A stretch of DNA of 33,050 nucleotides from Pseudobutyrivibrio sp. UBA1225 (GCA_002309345.1 DBWZ01000038.1:1-33050), one strand, 5' to 3'; counted from the first letter of the stretch, positions 1-7,629 are shown. The notes: generated by a model from the letters alone, not told the origin. Numbers and translations are program-made.

Positions 1-61
1 AACTGCATCTCGCTTTGCAATTGAGTTGTAAAATTTCATTCAAACATACTCAGAACAAAAA

Positions 62-73
62 ATTATCGATAAA
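62..73. promoter_or_regulatory. Operator-like palindrome, copy 1
   Basis: The 12-mer ATTATCGATAAA contains the perfect palindrome TTATCGATAA. An identical 12-mer lies at 116-127. This copy ends 13 bases before a -35 box at 87-92. Two identical dyads around one promoter suggest a binding site for a dimeric regulator; the regulator is not identified. Confidence 0.55.
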
Positions 74-86
74 CATTAAAAAATAG

Positions 87-115
87 TTGACAAAGATTAA
101 CTGGTGAAATATCAT
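87..115 (+). promoter_or_regulatory. Sigma-A type promoter
   Basis: A perfect -35 TTGACA (87-92) is followed after exactly 17 bases by a -10 TATCAT (110-115, five of six consensus bases). It would drive the HTH gene and probably the efflux operon downstream, leaving a leader of about 115 bases before the first ATG. Confidence 0.7.
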
Positions 116-127
116 ATTATCGATAAA
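116..127. promoter_or_regulatory. Operator-like palindrome, copy 2, at the transcription start
   Basis: This is an exact second copy of ATTATCGATAAA, starting one base after the -10 box and so covering the expected transcription start. The two copies are 54 bases apart centre to centre, close to five helical turns. The position would suit a repressor; this is an inference. Confidence 0.55.
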
Positions 128-165
128 TGATAATTTATTAATGACAAAAGAATATTGAGGAAGGA

Positions 166-204
166 GTGAACTATAATAGATTTATCAAACAAATCATTAT
201 ATAA
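166..204 (+). CDS. Possible 12-residue leader peptide
   Basis: A strong Shine-Dalgarno-like run (GAGGAAGGAG, 157-166) lies in the leader with no ATG after it. The only open frame it could serve is a GTG at 166, reading MNYNRFIKQIII and stopping at 202-204. The purine-rich run partly overlaps the GTG, so this may be an orphan ribosome binding site or a remnant. Low certainty. Confidence 0.2.
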   Translation: MNYNRFIKQIII

Positions 205-236
205 AAAGGTTTTATTCGGTTGTATGGAGTGAAATT

Positions 237-458
237 ATGGGAAAAATATACTTAGAACTTGACGTGATGATGGCGCGTCGGCATATTTCCTTAAATGATT
301 TGGCAGCTCAAGTTGGGATAACTAATGTAAATATGTCTAAAATAAAAAACAACAAGGTTAATGCTATTCGCTTTTCAACTTTAGAGGGAATATGCAAAGT
401 CTTGGATTGTGAACCAGGAGATATTTTAAAATATGATCCTGAGGGTATAAATCAATAA
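237..458 (+). CDS. Cro/C1-type HTH regulator (YozG-like)
   Basis: This 73-residue protein is almost entirely one helix-turn-helix domain of the Xre/Cro type. Its pattern is an N-terminal helix, the scaffold and recognition helices around LNDLAAQVGITNVNMSKIKN (residues about 19-38), and the ending LDCEPGDILKYDP typical of the short YozG-like regulators of Firmicutes. GGAG at 226-229 is placed 7 bases before the ATG. It lies 76 bases upstream of the efflux operon and just downstream of a promoter with duplicated palindromes, so it is the obvious candidate local regulator. Whether it binds those palindromes is not known; stand-alone YozG-like proteins often regulate neighbours in trans. Family call confident, target inferred. 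Confidence 0.85.
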   Translation: MGKIYLELDVMMARRHISLNDLAAQVGITNVNMSKIKNNKVNAIRFSTLEGICKVLDCEPGDILKYDPEGINQ

Positions 459-534
459 ATCCTGCTGATATTACTAGCAAGAGGTCATTTATTAAAAGAA
501 GAAAAATGTTAAGAGAAATGGAGGAAACAGTAAG

Positions 535-2028
535 ATGGGACTGTTCAAGAAAAAGAATGAGCCAACGGTGATTGGCGAGAATTCTTCAAGGGATGACTCA
601 AATAAAGTTGGGTTTTTTAAAAAGGTAGGGGGCTTTCTAAAAAAGCACATCAAGCTAATTATTATTTTATGCATTATTGTAGGCGTTGTTTTATATTTCC
701 GTCACAAGGCTCAGGTGCAAGCTCAACTGCTTGAAGCGGAGGCAAATAAGCCAGTTACGGCCACAGTCGAAAAGATGGATTTGACGGATTCCGTTCACGT
801 GACTGGTACACTTAAGGCAAATGAGACAGCAGTTGTTACATCTACACTTGGTGGAACAGGTGTCACTGGTGTAAAGGTCAAAAAAGTCAAATACAAGGTT
901 GGTGACTACGTTGAGAAGGGTTCAGTAGTCGTTGAGTTTGACGGAGATGATTACAGCAGAAAAATTGCAGAACTCAGTGCTCAGTATGATATTTCAAATA
1001 CTGAAAGTGCAATGAACATTGAGGATATGCAAAAGCAGATAGAAGAGACACAAAAGGAAATCGAAGAAAAGAAAAAGTGGTTAGATGACAACAAAGACAT
1101 CTACGACAACTTAAAGGATGCATACGAAAAATACGAAAAATACAAGGATATCGATCCTGCAGTAGTTAATAGATGGCAGCGCGAATCTGCGGCTGCTATG
1201 GCAAAGGCAGAGCCTGTATCAATCGAGCTTTATGAGGCAGCTCAAAAAGAAATCGAAAAGCTAGAGGAAACAATCAGAACTACCCAAAACAAAATTACTC
1301 TTGCTCAGATGAATCAAAACTACGCGACAACTTATACTCAGGTAGATGCTTACAACGATGTTTATGAGAGCATGGATAAAACTACAGTTTCAGCACCTAT
1401 CTCGGGTTACATCCTCTCAATGAACGTTGATGAGGGTAACAACTATTCTCAGGGTAGTACCGTATTTACGATAGCAGACACTAGCGGATTTACAGTTGAA
1501 GCAACAGCCAACGAGTACACTATCGCAAAGCTGGCTCAGGGATATCCAGCGGCAGTCAAGTTCGAGGCTACTGGCGACGAGGAATTTGAAGGTGAAGTAA
1601 CATTCGTAGCAGTTGCATCAGAAGCATCAGTTTCAGATAATAGTGCATCTGCGGCCGCAGCTATGTCATCAGAACCATCAGGTGGTGGAGGAGGAGCAAC
1701 TCCAAGCTACAAGGTCAAAATCGCTATGACGGGCACCGATGATAGACTTCGAGTTGGTATGACAGCAAAAGCAGATGTCATTCTAGCATCGGCTAAAAAT
1801 GTACTTGCAGTCCCATATGATTGCGTTCAGGCAGCAGAAGATGGCAGCTTCTTTGTGACAGTTATTAACAAAGATGGCAGCGAGGACAATGTTGTAGTAA
1901 CAAAGGGACTTGAGAGCGAGTACTATGTTGAAGTTAGCGGTGAAGGCCTCAAGGAGGGAATGACAATCAAGGCTATAGTCGAAGAGGGTGATAGCACTGA
2001 CATGATGGATTACCTTGTTGAAGAATAA
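535..2028 (+). CDS. ABC efflux periplasmic-adaptor-like subunit (MacA/HlyD/YknX type)
   Basis: This 497-residue membrane fusion protein would link the ABC transporter encoded by the next two genes to the outside of the cell. It starts with a basic cytoplasmic segment and one membrane helix (residues about 40-55). A biotinyl-lipoyl-like half motif follows (about 85-135), then a long charged coiled coil (about 137-275), the second lipoyl half and a beta-barrel region. A Ser/Ala/Gly-rich loop with five glycines in a row (around residues 360-388) interrupts the barrel region. GGAGG precedes the ATG at 535. The following ATPase gene starts 18 bases after the stop, so the genes form an operon. Relatives export antimicrobial peptides, toxins or signal peptides; the substrate here is unknown. 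Confidence 0.9.
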   Translation: MGLFKKKNEPTVIGENSSRDDSNKVGFFKKVGGFLKKHIKLIIILCIIVGVVLYFRHKAQVQAQLLEAEANKPVTATVEKMDLTDSVHVTGTLKANETAVVTSTLGGTGVTGVKVKKVKYKVGDYVEKGSVVVEFDGDDYSRKIAELSAQYDISNTESAMNIEDMQKQIEETQKEIEEKKKWLDDNKDIYDNLKDAYEKYEKYKDIDPAVVNRWQRESAAAMAKAEPVSIELYEAAQKEIEKLEETIRTTQNKITLAQMNQNYATTYTQVDAYNDVYESMDKTTVSAPISGYILSMNVDEGNNYSQGSTVFTIADTSGFTVEATANEYTIAKLAQGYPAAVKFEATGDEEFEGEVTFVAVASEASVSDNSASAAAAMSSEPSGGGGGATPSYKVKIAMTGTDDRLRVGMTAKADVILASAKNVLAVPYDCVQAAEDGSFFVTVINKDGSEDNVVVTKGLESEYYVEVSGEGLKEGMTIKAIVEEGDSTDMMDYLVEE

Positions 2029-2045
2029 ACACGGAGGACAAGATA

Positions 2046-2774
2046 TTGAAAGATAATATAATGCTTGACCTTCGTAATATCCACAAGAGTTTCTTCATTG
2101 GCACTCCCAACGAGTTTGAGGTTTTGCACGGACTAAACTTCACAGTCAAGGAAGGCGAGTTCGTCTCTATAGTTGGACAATCAGGTTCGGGTAAATCAAC
2201 GTTGATGAACATCATTGGTGCCTTAGACCGACCAACGGCGGGCGAATACAATCTTGATGGAGTGGATATCGAGAAGGCAAAGGATAACGAGCTTTCAGCT
2301 CTCAGAAATAAAAAAATAGGATTCGTATTTCAGACATACAATCTCATTGCCAGGACTTCTGCGCTTAAAAATGTAGAACTTCCTATGATGTATGCTGGTA
2401 TGGGACGCTCAGAACGAGCTGAGCGTGCAAGAGAGCTTTTGGCTGAGGTTGATATGACAGACAGAATGATGCACAAGCCAGATGAGTTGTCTGGTGGTCA
2501 AAAGCAAAGGGTTGCTATAGCAAGAGCCATGGCAAATGATCCGGCAATTATTTTGGCGGATGAGCCAACAGGTGCCCTTGATTCTTCGACAGGAAGAATG
2601 ATAATGGATATCTTCCATAAGCTTCATGAAGAGCATGGTAAAACCATAGTTTTAATTACCCACTCTCCAGAGTTATCAATGGAAACAGAGCGAATTATCA
2701 CCTTAAAGGACGGCACAATTATTGGTGAGTCTACAGGCAACTGGCAGGGCTTAAAAGCAAAGGAGGGTGAATAA
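2046..2774 (+). CDS. ABC transporter ATP-binding protein (MacB/YknY type)
   Basis: This 242-residue ATPase would power the adaptor/permease pair on either side. Visible motifs are Walker A GQSGSGKST (44-52), Q-loop Gln96, signature LSGGQ (148-152), Walker B IILADE (168-173), D-loop near 179 and H-loop His206. All catalytic residues are intact. The start is TTG at 2046, because GGAGG (2033-2037) is 8 bases from it but 23 bases from the ATG at 2061. The stop overlaps the permease start in TAATG, which implies translational coupling. The length and the pattern around the signature place it in the MacB/LolD/YknY group rather than nutrient importers. Confidence 0.95.
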   Translation: MKDNIMLDLRNIHKSFFIGTPNEFEVLHGLNFTVKEGEFVSIVGQSGSGKSTLMNIIGALDRPTAGEYNLDGVDIEKAKDNELSALRNKKIGFVFQTYNLIARTSALKNVELPMMYAGMGRSERAERARELLAEVDMTDRMMHKPDELSGGQKQRVAIARAMANDPAIILADEPTGALDSSTGRMIMDIFHKLHEEHGKTIVLITHSPELSMETERIITLKDGTIIGESTGNWQGLKAKEGE

Positions 2775-4075
2775 TGTTATTTTCTGAAAACATCCTCGTT
2801 GCATTGGCGGGGCTTAAGGCAAACAAGATGCGTTCTTTGCTTACAATGCTTGGAATCATCATTGGTATTGCATCCGTAATTACGATAAAAACTATCGGTA
2901 ATACCATGACTCAGTTCATAAATGAGAAGATGCAAAGCATGGGCGCCAACAATATCCAGGTTGGCATCATGCAAAAGGAAGGCAAGAAGGATTTGTTTTA
3001 TGGCAGGGAATCTGACACATATGTTAGACCTATGACAGACGATGATTTGATTTCGCCAGATATGCTTAAATCATTCCGCGAAAAGTTTAAGGATGAAGTG
3101 ACTTATGTTGTTCTGTCTGAGTATGTTACAGATGGCAACTATCAGAAAAGCGAAATTGTTCAGGGAGATAGAACAGCCAAGGTAAGTGTGGTTGGTTACA
3201 ATGAAGACAGCTTCAAGTTTAATAAAACAAAGATTTTGGGCGGTCGTGCCTTTTTAAAGCGCGATTACGACGAGGCTAAAAGAGTTTGCTTGCTCTCAGA
3301 TCGTGCTGTGGAACGTCTGTATGATGGCAACATGGACGAAGCTATAGGAAAGCCTATTGAAGTCACGGTTGACGGTACTTACTATACCTACTATGTGGTA
3401 GGTGTATATGAGTATGTCGAGCAATCACTTTCGCTGACCGGCAGCAATTCGCCAAACCCTGTAACTGATTTGCAGATACCTTATTCAACAGCTAGAAATG
3501 AAAACCATAATCAGAATAAGGGTTACTCATACTTCAACGTAGTTACAGCAGTCGGCGTCGACAACAATAGCTTTTCGAAAGAAATGCGAGACTACTTCAA
3601 TGTAAATTTCTATTCTAGAAACGATGCATATGATGTAATTGTTCTTACTGCATCGTCAATGATGGAGGAGTTCAATTCCATTATCGGAATGGTTGAAACT
3701 GGTCTGACAGTCATCGCGGCGATTTCACTTTTGGTAGGTGGTATAGGTGTTATGAATATCATGCTTGTATCAATCACCGAGCGCACCAAGGAAATCGGTA
3801 CAAGAAAGGCTCTGGGTGCCACCAATTTTTCTATTCGTTTGCAGTTTATAACTGAGGCGGTAGTTATATGTATCATCGGTGGTATCATCGGCATATTCTT
3901 GGGGGTAGGACTTGGAACAGTTATTATGAAGTTTGTTAACCAGACAGCTGTTATTTCACCAGACAGTATCCTGCTTGCAGTTGGATTCTCAATGGTTATA
4001 GGAACGTTCTTTGGATACTATCCAGCCAACAAGGCAGCGAAGCTCAACCCAATAGATGCGTTGCGATACGAATAA
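2774..4075 (+). CDS. MacB-type ABC transporter permease (FtsX-like)
   Basis: This 433-residue permease has the MacB layout. There is one N-terminal membrane helix (about 21-42), a large extracellular domain (about 43-310), then three C-terminal helices. The conserved ERTKEIGTRKALGA coupling segment follows the second helix. The C-terminus ends in ANKAAKLNPIDALRYE, a standard family ending. The ATG overlaps the ATPase stop by one base. With the adaptor and ATPase it forms a complete tripartite MacA/MacB-like (in Gram-positives YknXYZ-like) system. No terminator with a T-run was found after the stop, only the AT-only palindrome at 4079-4093. Confidence 0.93.
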   Translation: MLFSENILVALAGLKANKMRSLLTMLGIIIGIASVITIKTIGNTMTQFINEKMQSMGANNIQVGIMQKEGKKDLFYGRESDTYVRPMTDDDLISPDMLKSFREKFKDEVTYVVLSEYVTDGNYQKSEIVQGDRTAKVSVVGYNEDSFKFNKTKILGGRAFLKRDYDEAKRVCLLSDRAVERLYDGNMDEAIGKPIEVTVDGTYYTYYVVGVYEYVEQSLSLTGSNSPNPVTDLQIPYSTARNENHNQNKGYSYFNVVTAVGVDNNSFSKEMRDYFNVNFYSRNDAYDVIVLTASSMMEEFNSIIGMVETGLTVIAAISLLVGGIGVMNIMLVSITERTKEIGTRKALGATNFSIRLQFITEAVVICIIGGIIGIFLGVGLGTVIMKFVNQTAVISPDSILLAVGFSMVIGTFFGYYPANKAAKLNPIDALRYE

Positions 4076-4163
4076 TTTTATAAAAATTTTATACTTATTC
4101 TATTGATTATAGGCTTATTTTTTGACATATTAGAATTAGCTTTTATTGAGAAGGAGAGGCTAT

Positions 4164-5318
4164 ATGAAATCATTAAAGGATAAGTCTTGGTATCGTCTTA
4201 CAGTTTCTATATGTATAGGAGTGGTACTATTTGTAATATTGAGTAATATCAGCGATGTTCTTGCTGGAATAGGAACATTCTTAGAATATTTCTCAGCTGT
4301 ATTTCTTGGTGCCATAATAGCTTATATTGTCAATCCGATGGCAATGTTTTTCAGAAACAAGCTATTTGGCAAAATCAAGTACGAAAGGGTCAAGGCAAGC
4401 CTTGGAAATATCCTTGCTGTCATAGCGGTAGTGGTTTTCTTGGCATTTGTAATTGTCTTGATTGTGCCACAGCTGATAGATAGTATTAGAACCTTTTCCG
4501 ACAATTTTTATTCTTACATCAAGAAATTACAAAAAACGTTGGAGCTTATCGGTGTCACAAGCTCAATGGTTGATTTGCGAGAGCTTGTAAAGTCATCCAA
4601 CGAGATTTTAGATATGGTGGCTGATTATGCTTCCAAAAATATAGGCACCATAATGAGCACAACAGTAGATGTTGGAAAATCCGTAGCTCAGTTTTTCATT
4701 GCACTGTTTCTTTCAGTATATTTCTTGGCTGAAAAGGACAAGCTTAAACGTGAGGGTAAGAGATTCCTTCAGGCAGTGTGCAAAGGAAAATACGAGGATG
4801 TCGCCTATGTAATCAAGCGAAGCGACAAAATCCTAAATCGATATATCGTTTACAACCTAGTTGATTCCTTTATCATCGGTATCGTAAATGCGATATTTAT
4901 GACTATTTCAGACATGCCTTACGTTGGTTTGGTATCAGTTATAGTTGGCGTGATGAATATCATACCTACATTTGGTCCTATAGTGGGTGCAGTTTTTGGT
5001 GGATTTTTACTTCTATTAGTAGAGCCATGGTATGCTTTTATATTCTTGGTTTTCACTGGCGTTCTGCAGACAGTAGATGGATACATCCTTAAACCAAAGC
5101 TTTTTGGCGACTCCCTTGGTGTCTCAGGACTTTGGATTCTTGTGGGAATCGTTACCGGTGGACGGATGTTTGGGGTAGTAGGTATCTTGCTTGCCATTCC
5201 TATGGTTGCAATCCTGGAAATGCTTTATCATGAATTTTTGTTACCATTTTTAGAGAATAAGAATTCTGCGGAGGATGGAAAAGCAGAAGAAGTTCAAGAT
5301 AGTAAAGAAGAAGCATAA
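4164..5318 (+). CDS. AI-2E transporter family membrane protein (YtvI/PerM-like)
   Basis: This 384-residue polytopic membrane protein belongs to the AI-2E exporter family (PF01594). It has an N-terminal helix pair, a soluble helical segment (roughly residues 100-150), and a C-terminal helix cluster with the family-typical stretch MNIIPTFGPIVGAVFGG and LKPKLFGDSLGVSGLW. The start is ATG 4164, since GAAGGAG sits 7 bases upstream; a TTG at 4146 lies before that ribosome binding site. Family members have been linked to autoinducer-2 export or sodium/proton exchange, so the substrate should not be assumed. The C-terminal tail is charged (Lys/Glu). A TTGACA at 4122-4127 could be part of its promoter, but no good -10 is seen at the right distance. 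Confidence 0.88.
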   Translation: MKSLKDKSWYRLTVSICIGVVLFVILSNISDVLAGIGTFLEYFSAVFLGAIIAYIVNPMAMFFRNKLFGKIKYERVKASLGNILAVIAVVVFLAFVIVLIVPQLIDSIRTFSDNFYSYIKKLQKTLELIGVTSSMVDLRELVKSSNEILDMVADYASKNIGTIMSTTVDVGKSVAQFFIALFLSVYFLAEKDKLKREGKRFLQAVCKGKYEDVAYVIKRSDKILNRYIVYNLVDSFIIGIVNAIFMTISDMPYVGLVSVIVGVMNIIPTFGPIVGAVFGGFLLLLVEPWYAFIFLVFTGVLQTVDGYILKPKLFGDSLGVSGLWILVGIVTGGRMFGVVGILLAIPMVAILEMLYHEFLLPFLENKNSAEDGKAEEVQDSKEEA

Positions 5319-5385
5319 AGAATCATTCCAAGGAATCTATAGAGAATCCCCTAGGAATAATCTTAAAAATATGGAGGAGGGAATT

Positions 5386-5598
5386 ATGGATTTAAAAGAC
5401 ATTATCACAAAGGTGGCAGGAAACAAGGACTTACTCGAGAAACTCAAAACAGCTGATATCAGCCAAGCCAAGGACTTACTTACAAAGGCTGGCATTAAGG
5501 TTGATGATTCAGATGTCAAAAAAGTCAAAGAAGCTTTGGCTGACGGCAAGCTGGACATGAAAGAAATTAAGGATATCGCCGGAGGATTGTTTAAGTAA
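5386..5598 (+). CDS. 70-residue helical protein, Nif11-leader-like
   Basis: The start is ATG 5386, because GGAGGAGGG lies directly upstream; the upstream in-frame extension overlaps the transporter gene and is unlikely. The protein is highly charged and helical. The pattern DIITKVAGNKDLLEKLK...AKDLLTKAGIKVDD resembles the Nif11-type leader helix of some peptide natural-product precursors. It ends in DIAGGLFK, with a double glycine near the C-terminus. No maturation enzyme is nearby and there is no distinct core peptide after the GG, so it may simply be a small cytoplasmic protein of unknown function. A terminator follows 12 bases after the stop. Gene call strong, family similarity tentative. 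Confidence 0.75.
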   Translation: MDLKDIITKVAGNKDLLEKLKTADISQAKDLLTKAGIKVDDSDVKKVKEALADGKLDMKEIKDIAGGLFK

Positions 5599-5609
5599 TT
5601 TGAAAAAGG

Positions 5610-5650
5610 AAAGCTCTTAGCTACATCAAGTAACTAAGAGCTTTTATTTT
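5610..5650. terminator. Bidirectional hairpin terminator
   Basis: AAAGCTCTTAG (5610-5620) pairs perfectly with CTAAGAGCTTT (5634-5644) around a 13-base loop, followed by T-rich sequence; A-rich sequence on the left serves the other strand. It separates the plus-strand small protein gene from the convergent coiled-coil gene, whose stop codon lies inside the stem. Confidence 0.85.
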
Positions 5651-6222
5651 TTAGAAATGATACATGTAGGCATACAGCGAGCAGGTTTTTGGGGTTGCAT
5701 TTTCATAGGAGTCGAATCAGAGAGATTTATTTGGCTTGTGCCATATGGCGTATTTTGGAGATTCCTAGTAGAATAGTTTTCTATTATTTTATCCAGATTA
5801 GGTGACGTCTCATCTGGGTCGAGTGCATATTGATCTATTATGGCGGCTTTATATTCTTCTATTGCATCCTTATATTCTTTTGAATCGGTTACCTTTTTAA
5901 GTTCAGAACGGGTTTTACGAAGAGTCGTATTCTTAGCGTACAATTTAGAATATATATCGTTTAGCAATTTAGAATTTTCATATATCGAAGAATTATAAAT
6001 CGCAATCCATTCGCATAATTGTTTAATATAAGCAGTGTCCCATCTAGTAATTGCTCTGGTTCGTGCATCATAGAGAAAATCTCTAGTAGCTATAACAGTT
6101 TCCAAATCTTTTTTTTGGTCTTCTAGTGAATATATATCTTTTATTAGCTCTTTAATCTGGTTGACTAAATCGTCATATTTCTGTAAATATACATTTTGAT
6201 TTTCCTTATTACTAGCTTGCAT
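5644..6222 (-). CDS. Coiled-coil protein of unknown function
   Basis: This 192-residue protein is not recognised. Residues about 1-125 are almost continuous charged helix with heptad-like spacing (KYDDLVNQIKELIKDIYSLEDQKKDLETV and a second run YSKLYAKNTTLRKTRSELKKV), which suggests a coiled coil. The C-terminal third is Ser/Thr/Asn/Pro rich and probably disordered, ending in PARCMPTCIISKK with two cysteines. There is no signal peptide or membrane helix. A strong AAGGAGG precedes the ATG on the minus strand. It is a single gene ending in the shared terminator and convergent with the gene at 5386. Structural or adaptor roles are possible but nothing specific is shown. Confidence 0.7.
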   Translation of the reverse strand: MQASNKENQNVYLQKYDDLVNQIKELIKDIYSLEDQKKDLETVIATRDFLYDARTRAITRWDTAYIKQLCEWIAIYNSSIYENSKLLNDIYSKLYAKNTTLRKTRSELKKVTDSKEYKDAIEEYKAAIIDQYALDPDETSPNLDKIIENYSTRNLQNTPYGTSQINLSDSTPMKMQPQKPARCMPTCIISKK

Positions 6223-6323
6223 GCTTTTTCCTCCTTTTGCATTAACTCTTAGTGTTAGTACTCATCTCTACTTATAATTCAATATAATTAGAGAAATTTT
6301 TCCTTGTAGAAGAAAAAAATATA

Positions 6324-6441
6324 GATTCTTGTTTTTCATCAGAAAAACGGGAATCGTACTAGACCTACTTTTTCATGAAATGGAAAAGTAGTCTGGCAAA
6401 GCCAGATTTCTGCTGGCAATTCCTTTTTCTGCCAGCAGAAA
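6324..6441 (+). ncRNA. Four consecutive hairpins; possible structured RNA or repeat
   Basis: Hairpin 1: GATTCTTGTTTTTC (6324-6337) with GAAAAACGGGAATC (6342-6355). Hairpin 2: a roughly 15-base stem between about 6361-6376 and 6380-6394 with one bulge. Hairpin 3: TCTGGC/GCCAGA (6392-6406). Hairpin 4: TTTCTGCTGGCA (6407-6418) with TGCCAGCAGAAA (6430-6441), a perfect 12-base stem. The non-Watson-Crick pairs in hairpins 1 and 2 are T opposite G, which pair as U-G only in plus-strand RNA. The rest of the gap from 6223 holds AT-rich sequence and the upstream region of the minus gene. No known RNA family is recognised. Confidence 0.4.
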
Positions 6442-6473
6442 GTCATACCTTTTGCAAATCACAAGGAAAGTGT

Positions 6474-6503
6474 TTGTACAATTTCTGTGATTATAGTTAT
6501 AAT
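6474..6503 (+). promoter_or_regulatory. Promoter for the small-protein pair
   Basis: TTGTAC (6474-6479) is followed after 18 bases by a perfect TATAAT (6498-6503), placing transcription start near 6510, about 75 bases before the ATG at 6586. The -35 is imperfect. Confidence 0.5.
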
Positions 6504-6585
6504 TATTACAGTATTGAAAAATTTGGAGGGTTAAATAGGAGGGGAGTAATAAGAGGCTTAGATATTTATAAAGTGGAGTTGTATT

Positions 6586-6777
6586 ATGTGTTATAGAGTT
6601 GATGAAGTTCCTAAATTTAATATTGATTATAGAGGATTAATACAGTATGCACGATCAATTGGCAAGACTGTTCCAGAATTGTCAGACATAGAAAAGGAAC
6701 AATTTATCAATGGGGCTACAATGAAAGATATTGAAGCCAATAAAATAAGTGTAGTTAGTAACAAAGATACGCAATAA
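6586..6777 (+). CDS. Small protein of unknown function (63 residues)
   Basis: This small soluble protein is not assigned to a named family. It looks like a real gene. GGAG (6575-6578) is 7 bases before the ATG, and the composition is protein-like with a central segment IDYRGLIQYARSIGKTVPELSDIEKEQFI that reads as two short helices joined by a turn. It is followed after 11 bases by a second small gene, and the two share one promoter. The paired arrangement could be a two-component small module such as a toxin-antitoxin, but no toxin or antitoxin fold is visible, so that remains a guess. Confidence 0.65.
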   Translation: MCYRVDEVPKFNIDYRGLIQYARSIGKTVPELSDIEKEQFINGATMKDIEANKISVVSNKDTQ

Positions 6778-6788
6778 GTAGGTTTTTT

Positions 6789-6992
6789 ATGAATGTAATT
6801 AAAGAAAAAATAGAAGCTTATATTAATGATGTTTATGTTGAGATGAAACGTCGAGGTTTTAATTCAGAGGAGATACCAGCAATAATCGGGAAGACAGGTT
6901 TTATAGATGCTGCTTATCAGTTTCCGGAATTGCAGATGCATTATGATGTTGAAGATGCTGTAGATGAGATTTTAACTATAGCTAGTTCATAG
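6789..6992 (+). CDS. Small acidic helical protein of unknown function (67 residues)
   Basis: This second gene of the small pair starts 11 bases after the first, with a weak AGTAGG ribosome binding site. The sequence INDVYVEMKRRGFNSEEIPAIIGKTGFIDAAYQFPELQMHYDVEDAVDEILTIA is strongly patterned: amphipathic N- and C-terminal helices and a central TGF motif. That suggests a folded and probably conserved protein. There is no signal peptide or membrane helix. Its stop lies 4 bases from the stop of the convergent nth gene, with no hairpin between them. Function unknown. Confidence 0.65.
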   Translation: MNVIKEKIEAYINDVYVEMKRRGFNSEEIPAIIGKTGFIDAAYQFPELQMHYDVEDAVDEILTIASS

Positions 6993-6996
6993 TAAC

Positions 6997-7629
6997 TCAA
7001 ATCCTCTTCTTACAAACATCCTCAAGGCAGCACTTATCGCAGTAAGGAGCTGTTCTTGCGGTACAAATAGCGCGACCATGATCCACCAGACGATGGCACA
7101 AATCGTTGCCTTCCTCTGGTGGTATTATTTTGCGAAGAGCCATCTCAACCTTGGTTGGCTCTTTTATGTTGTCTACAAGTCCGATTCGATTCGACAAACG
7201 GATGGCGTGAGTGTCTGTGACAATTGCTGGTTTGCCGAAAACATCACCAAGGATTAGGTTGGCAGACTTGCGGCCAACACCTGGCAGAGCCAAAAGCGCT
7301 TCCATTGTATCTGGCACTTTGCAGTCATAGACATCTCGAAGCATCCTCATGCAAGCGACGATATCTTTGGCTTTGGATTTTCCAAGACCGCAAGGCCTGA
7401 CTATAGCTTCCACTTCGGCAACATCCGCGTCTGCGATGGCGTTGATGGTTGGAAACTTTTCATATAATGAAGGGACTATCTCGTTGACTCTGGCGTCAGT
7501 GCACTGGGCTGCCAGACGAACAGACACAAGAAGCTTCCATGCATCGTCGTAGTCGAGGGTGCAGTCGCTTGATGGATATTCATTTTTAAGTCGTTCAATT
7601 ACGATAAGTGCTAATTCTTTTTTTCTCAT
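6997..7629 (-). CDS. nth: Endonuclease III
   Basis: This is a DNA N-glycosylase/AP lyase that removes oxidised pyrimidines in base excision repair. The 210-residue length is normal. The helix-hairpin-helix LLALPGVGRKSAN (113-125) contains the catalytic Lys121, and the catalytic Asp is in VTDTHAIRL (Asp139). The C-terminal iron-sulfur ligands are Cys189, Cys197, Cys200 and Cys206. The spacing is C-x7-C-x2-C-x5-C, whereas the E. coli enzyme has x6 in the first interval; the codons confirm this. It is a stand-alone minus-strand gene, convergent with the small-protein pair. Confidence 0.95.
   Translation of the reverse strand: MRKKELALIVIERLKNEYPSSDCTLDYDDAWKLLVSVRLAAQCTDARVNEIVPSLYEKFPTINAIADADVAEVEAIVRPCGLGKSKAKDIVACMRMLRDVYDCKVPDTMEALLALPGVGRKSANLILGDVFGKPAIVTDTHAIRLSNRIGLVDNIKEPTKVEMALRKIIPPEEGNDLCHRLVDHGRAICTARTAPYCDKCCLEDVCKKRI

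Noticed and set aside
4079..4093. Palindrome after the MacB-like gene as a terminator
   Set aside because: The stem is made only of A-T pairs and lacks a following T-run, so it would be too weak.
6375..6596. 73-codon open frame on the plus strand
   Set aside because: It runs through the hairpin cluster and the promoter of the next gene, has no ribosome binding site, and its protein has no sensible pattern.
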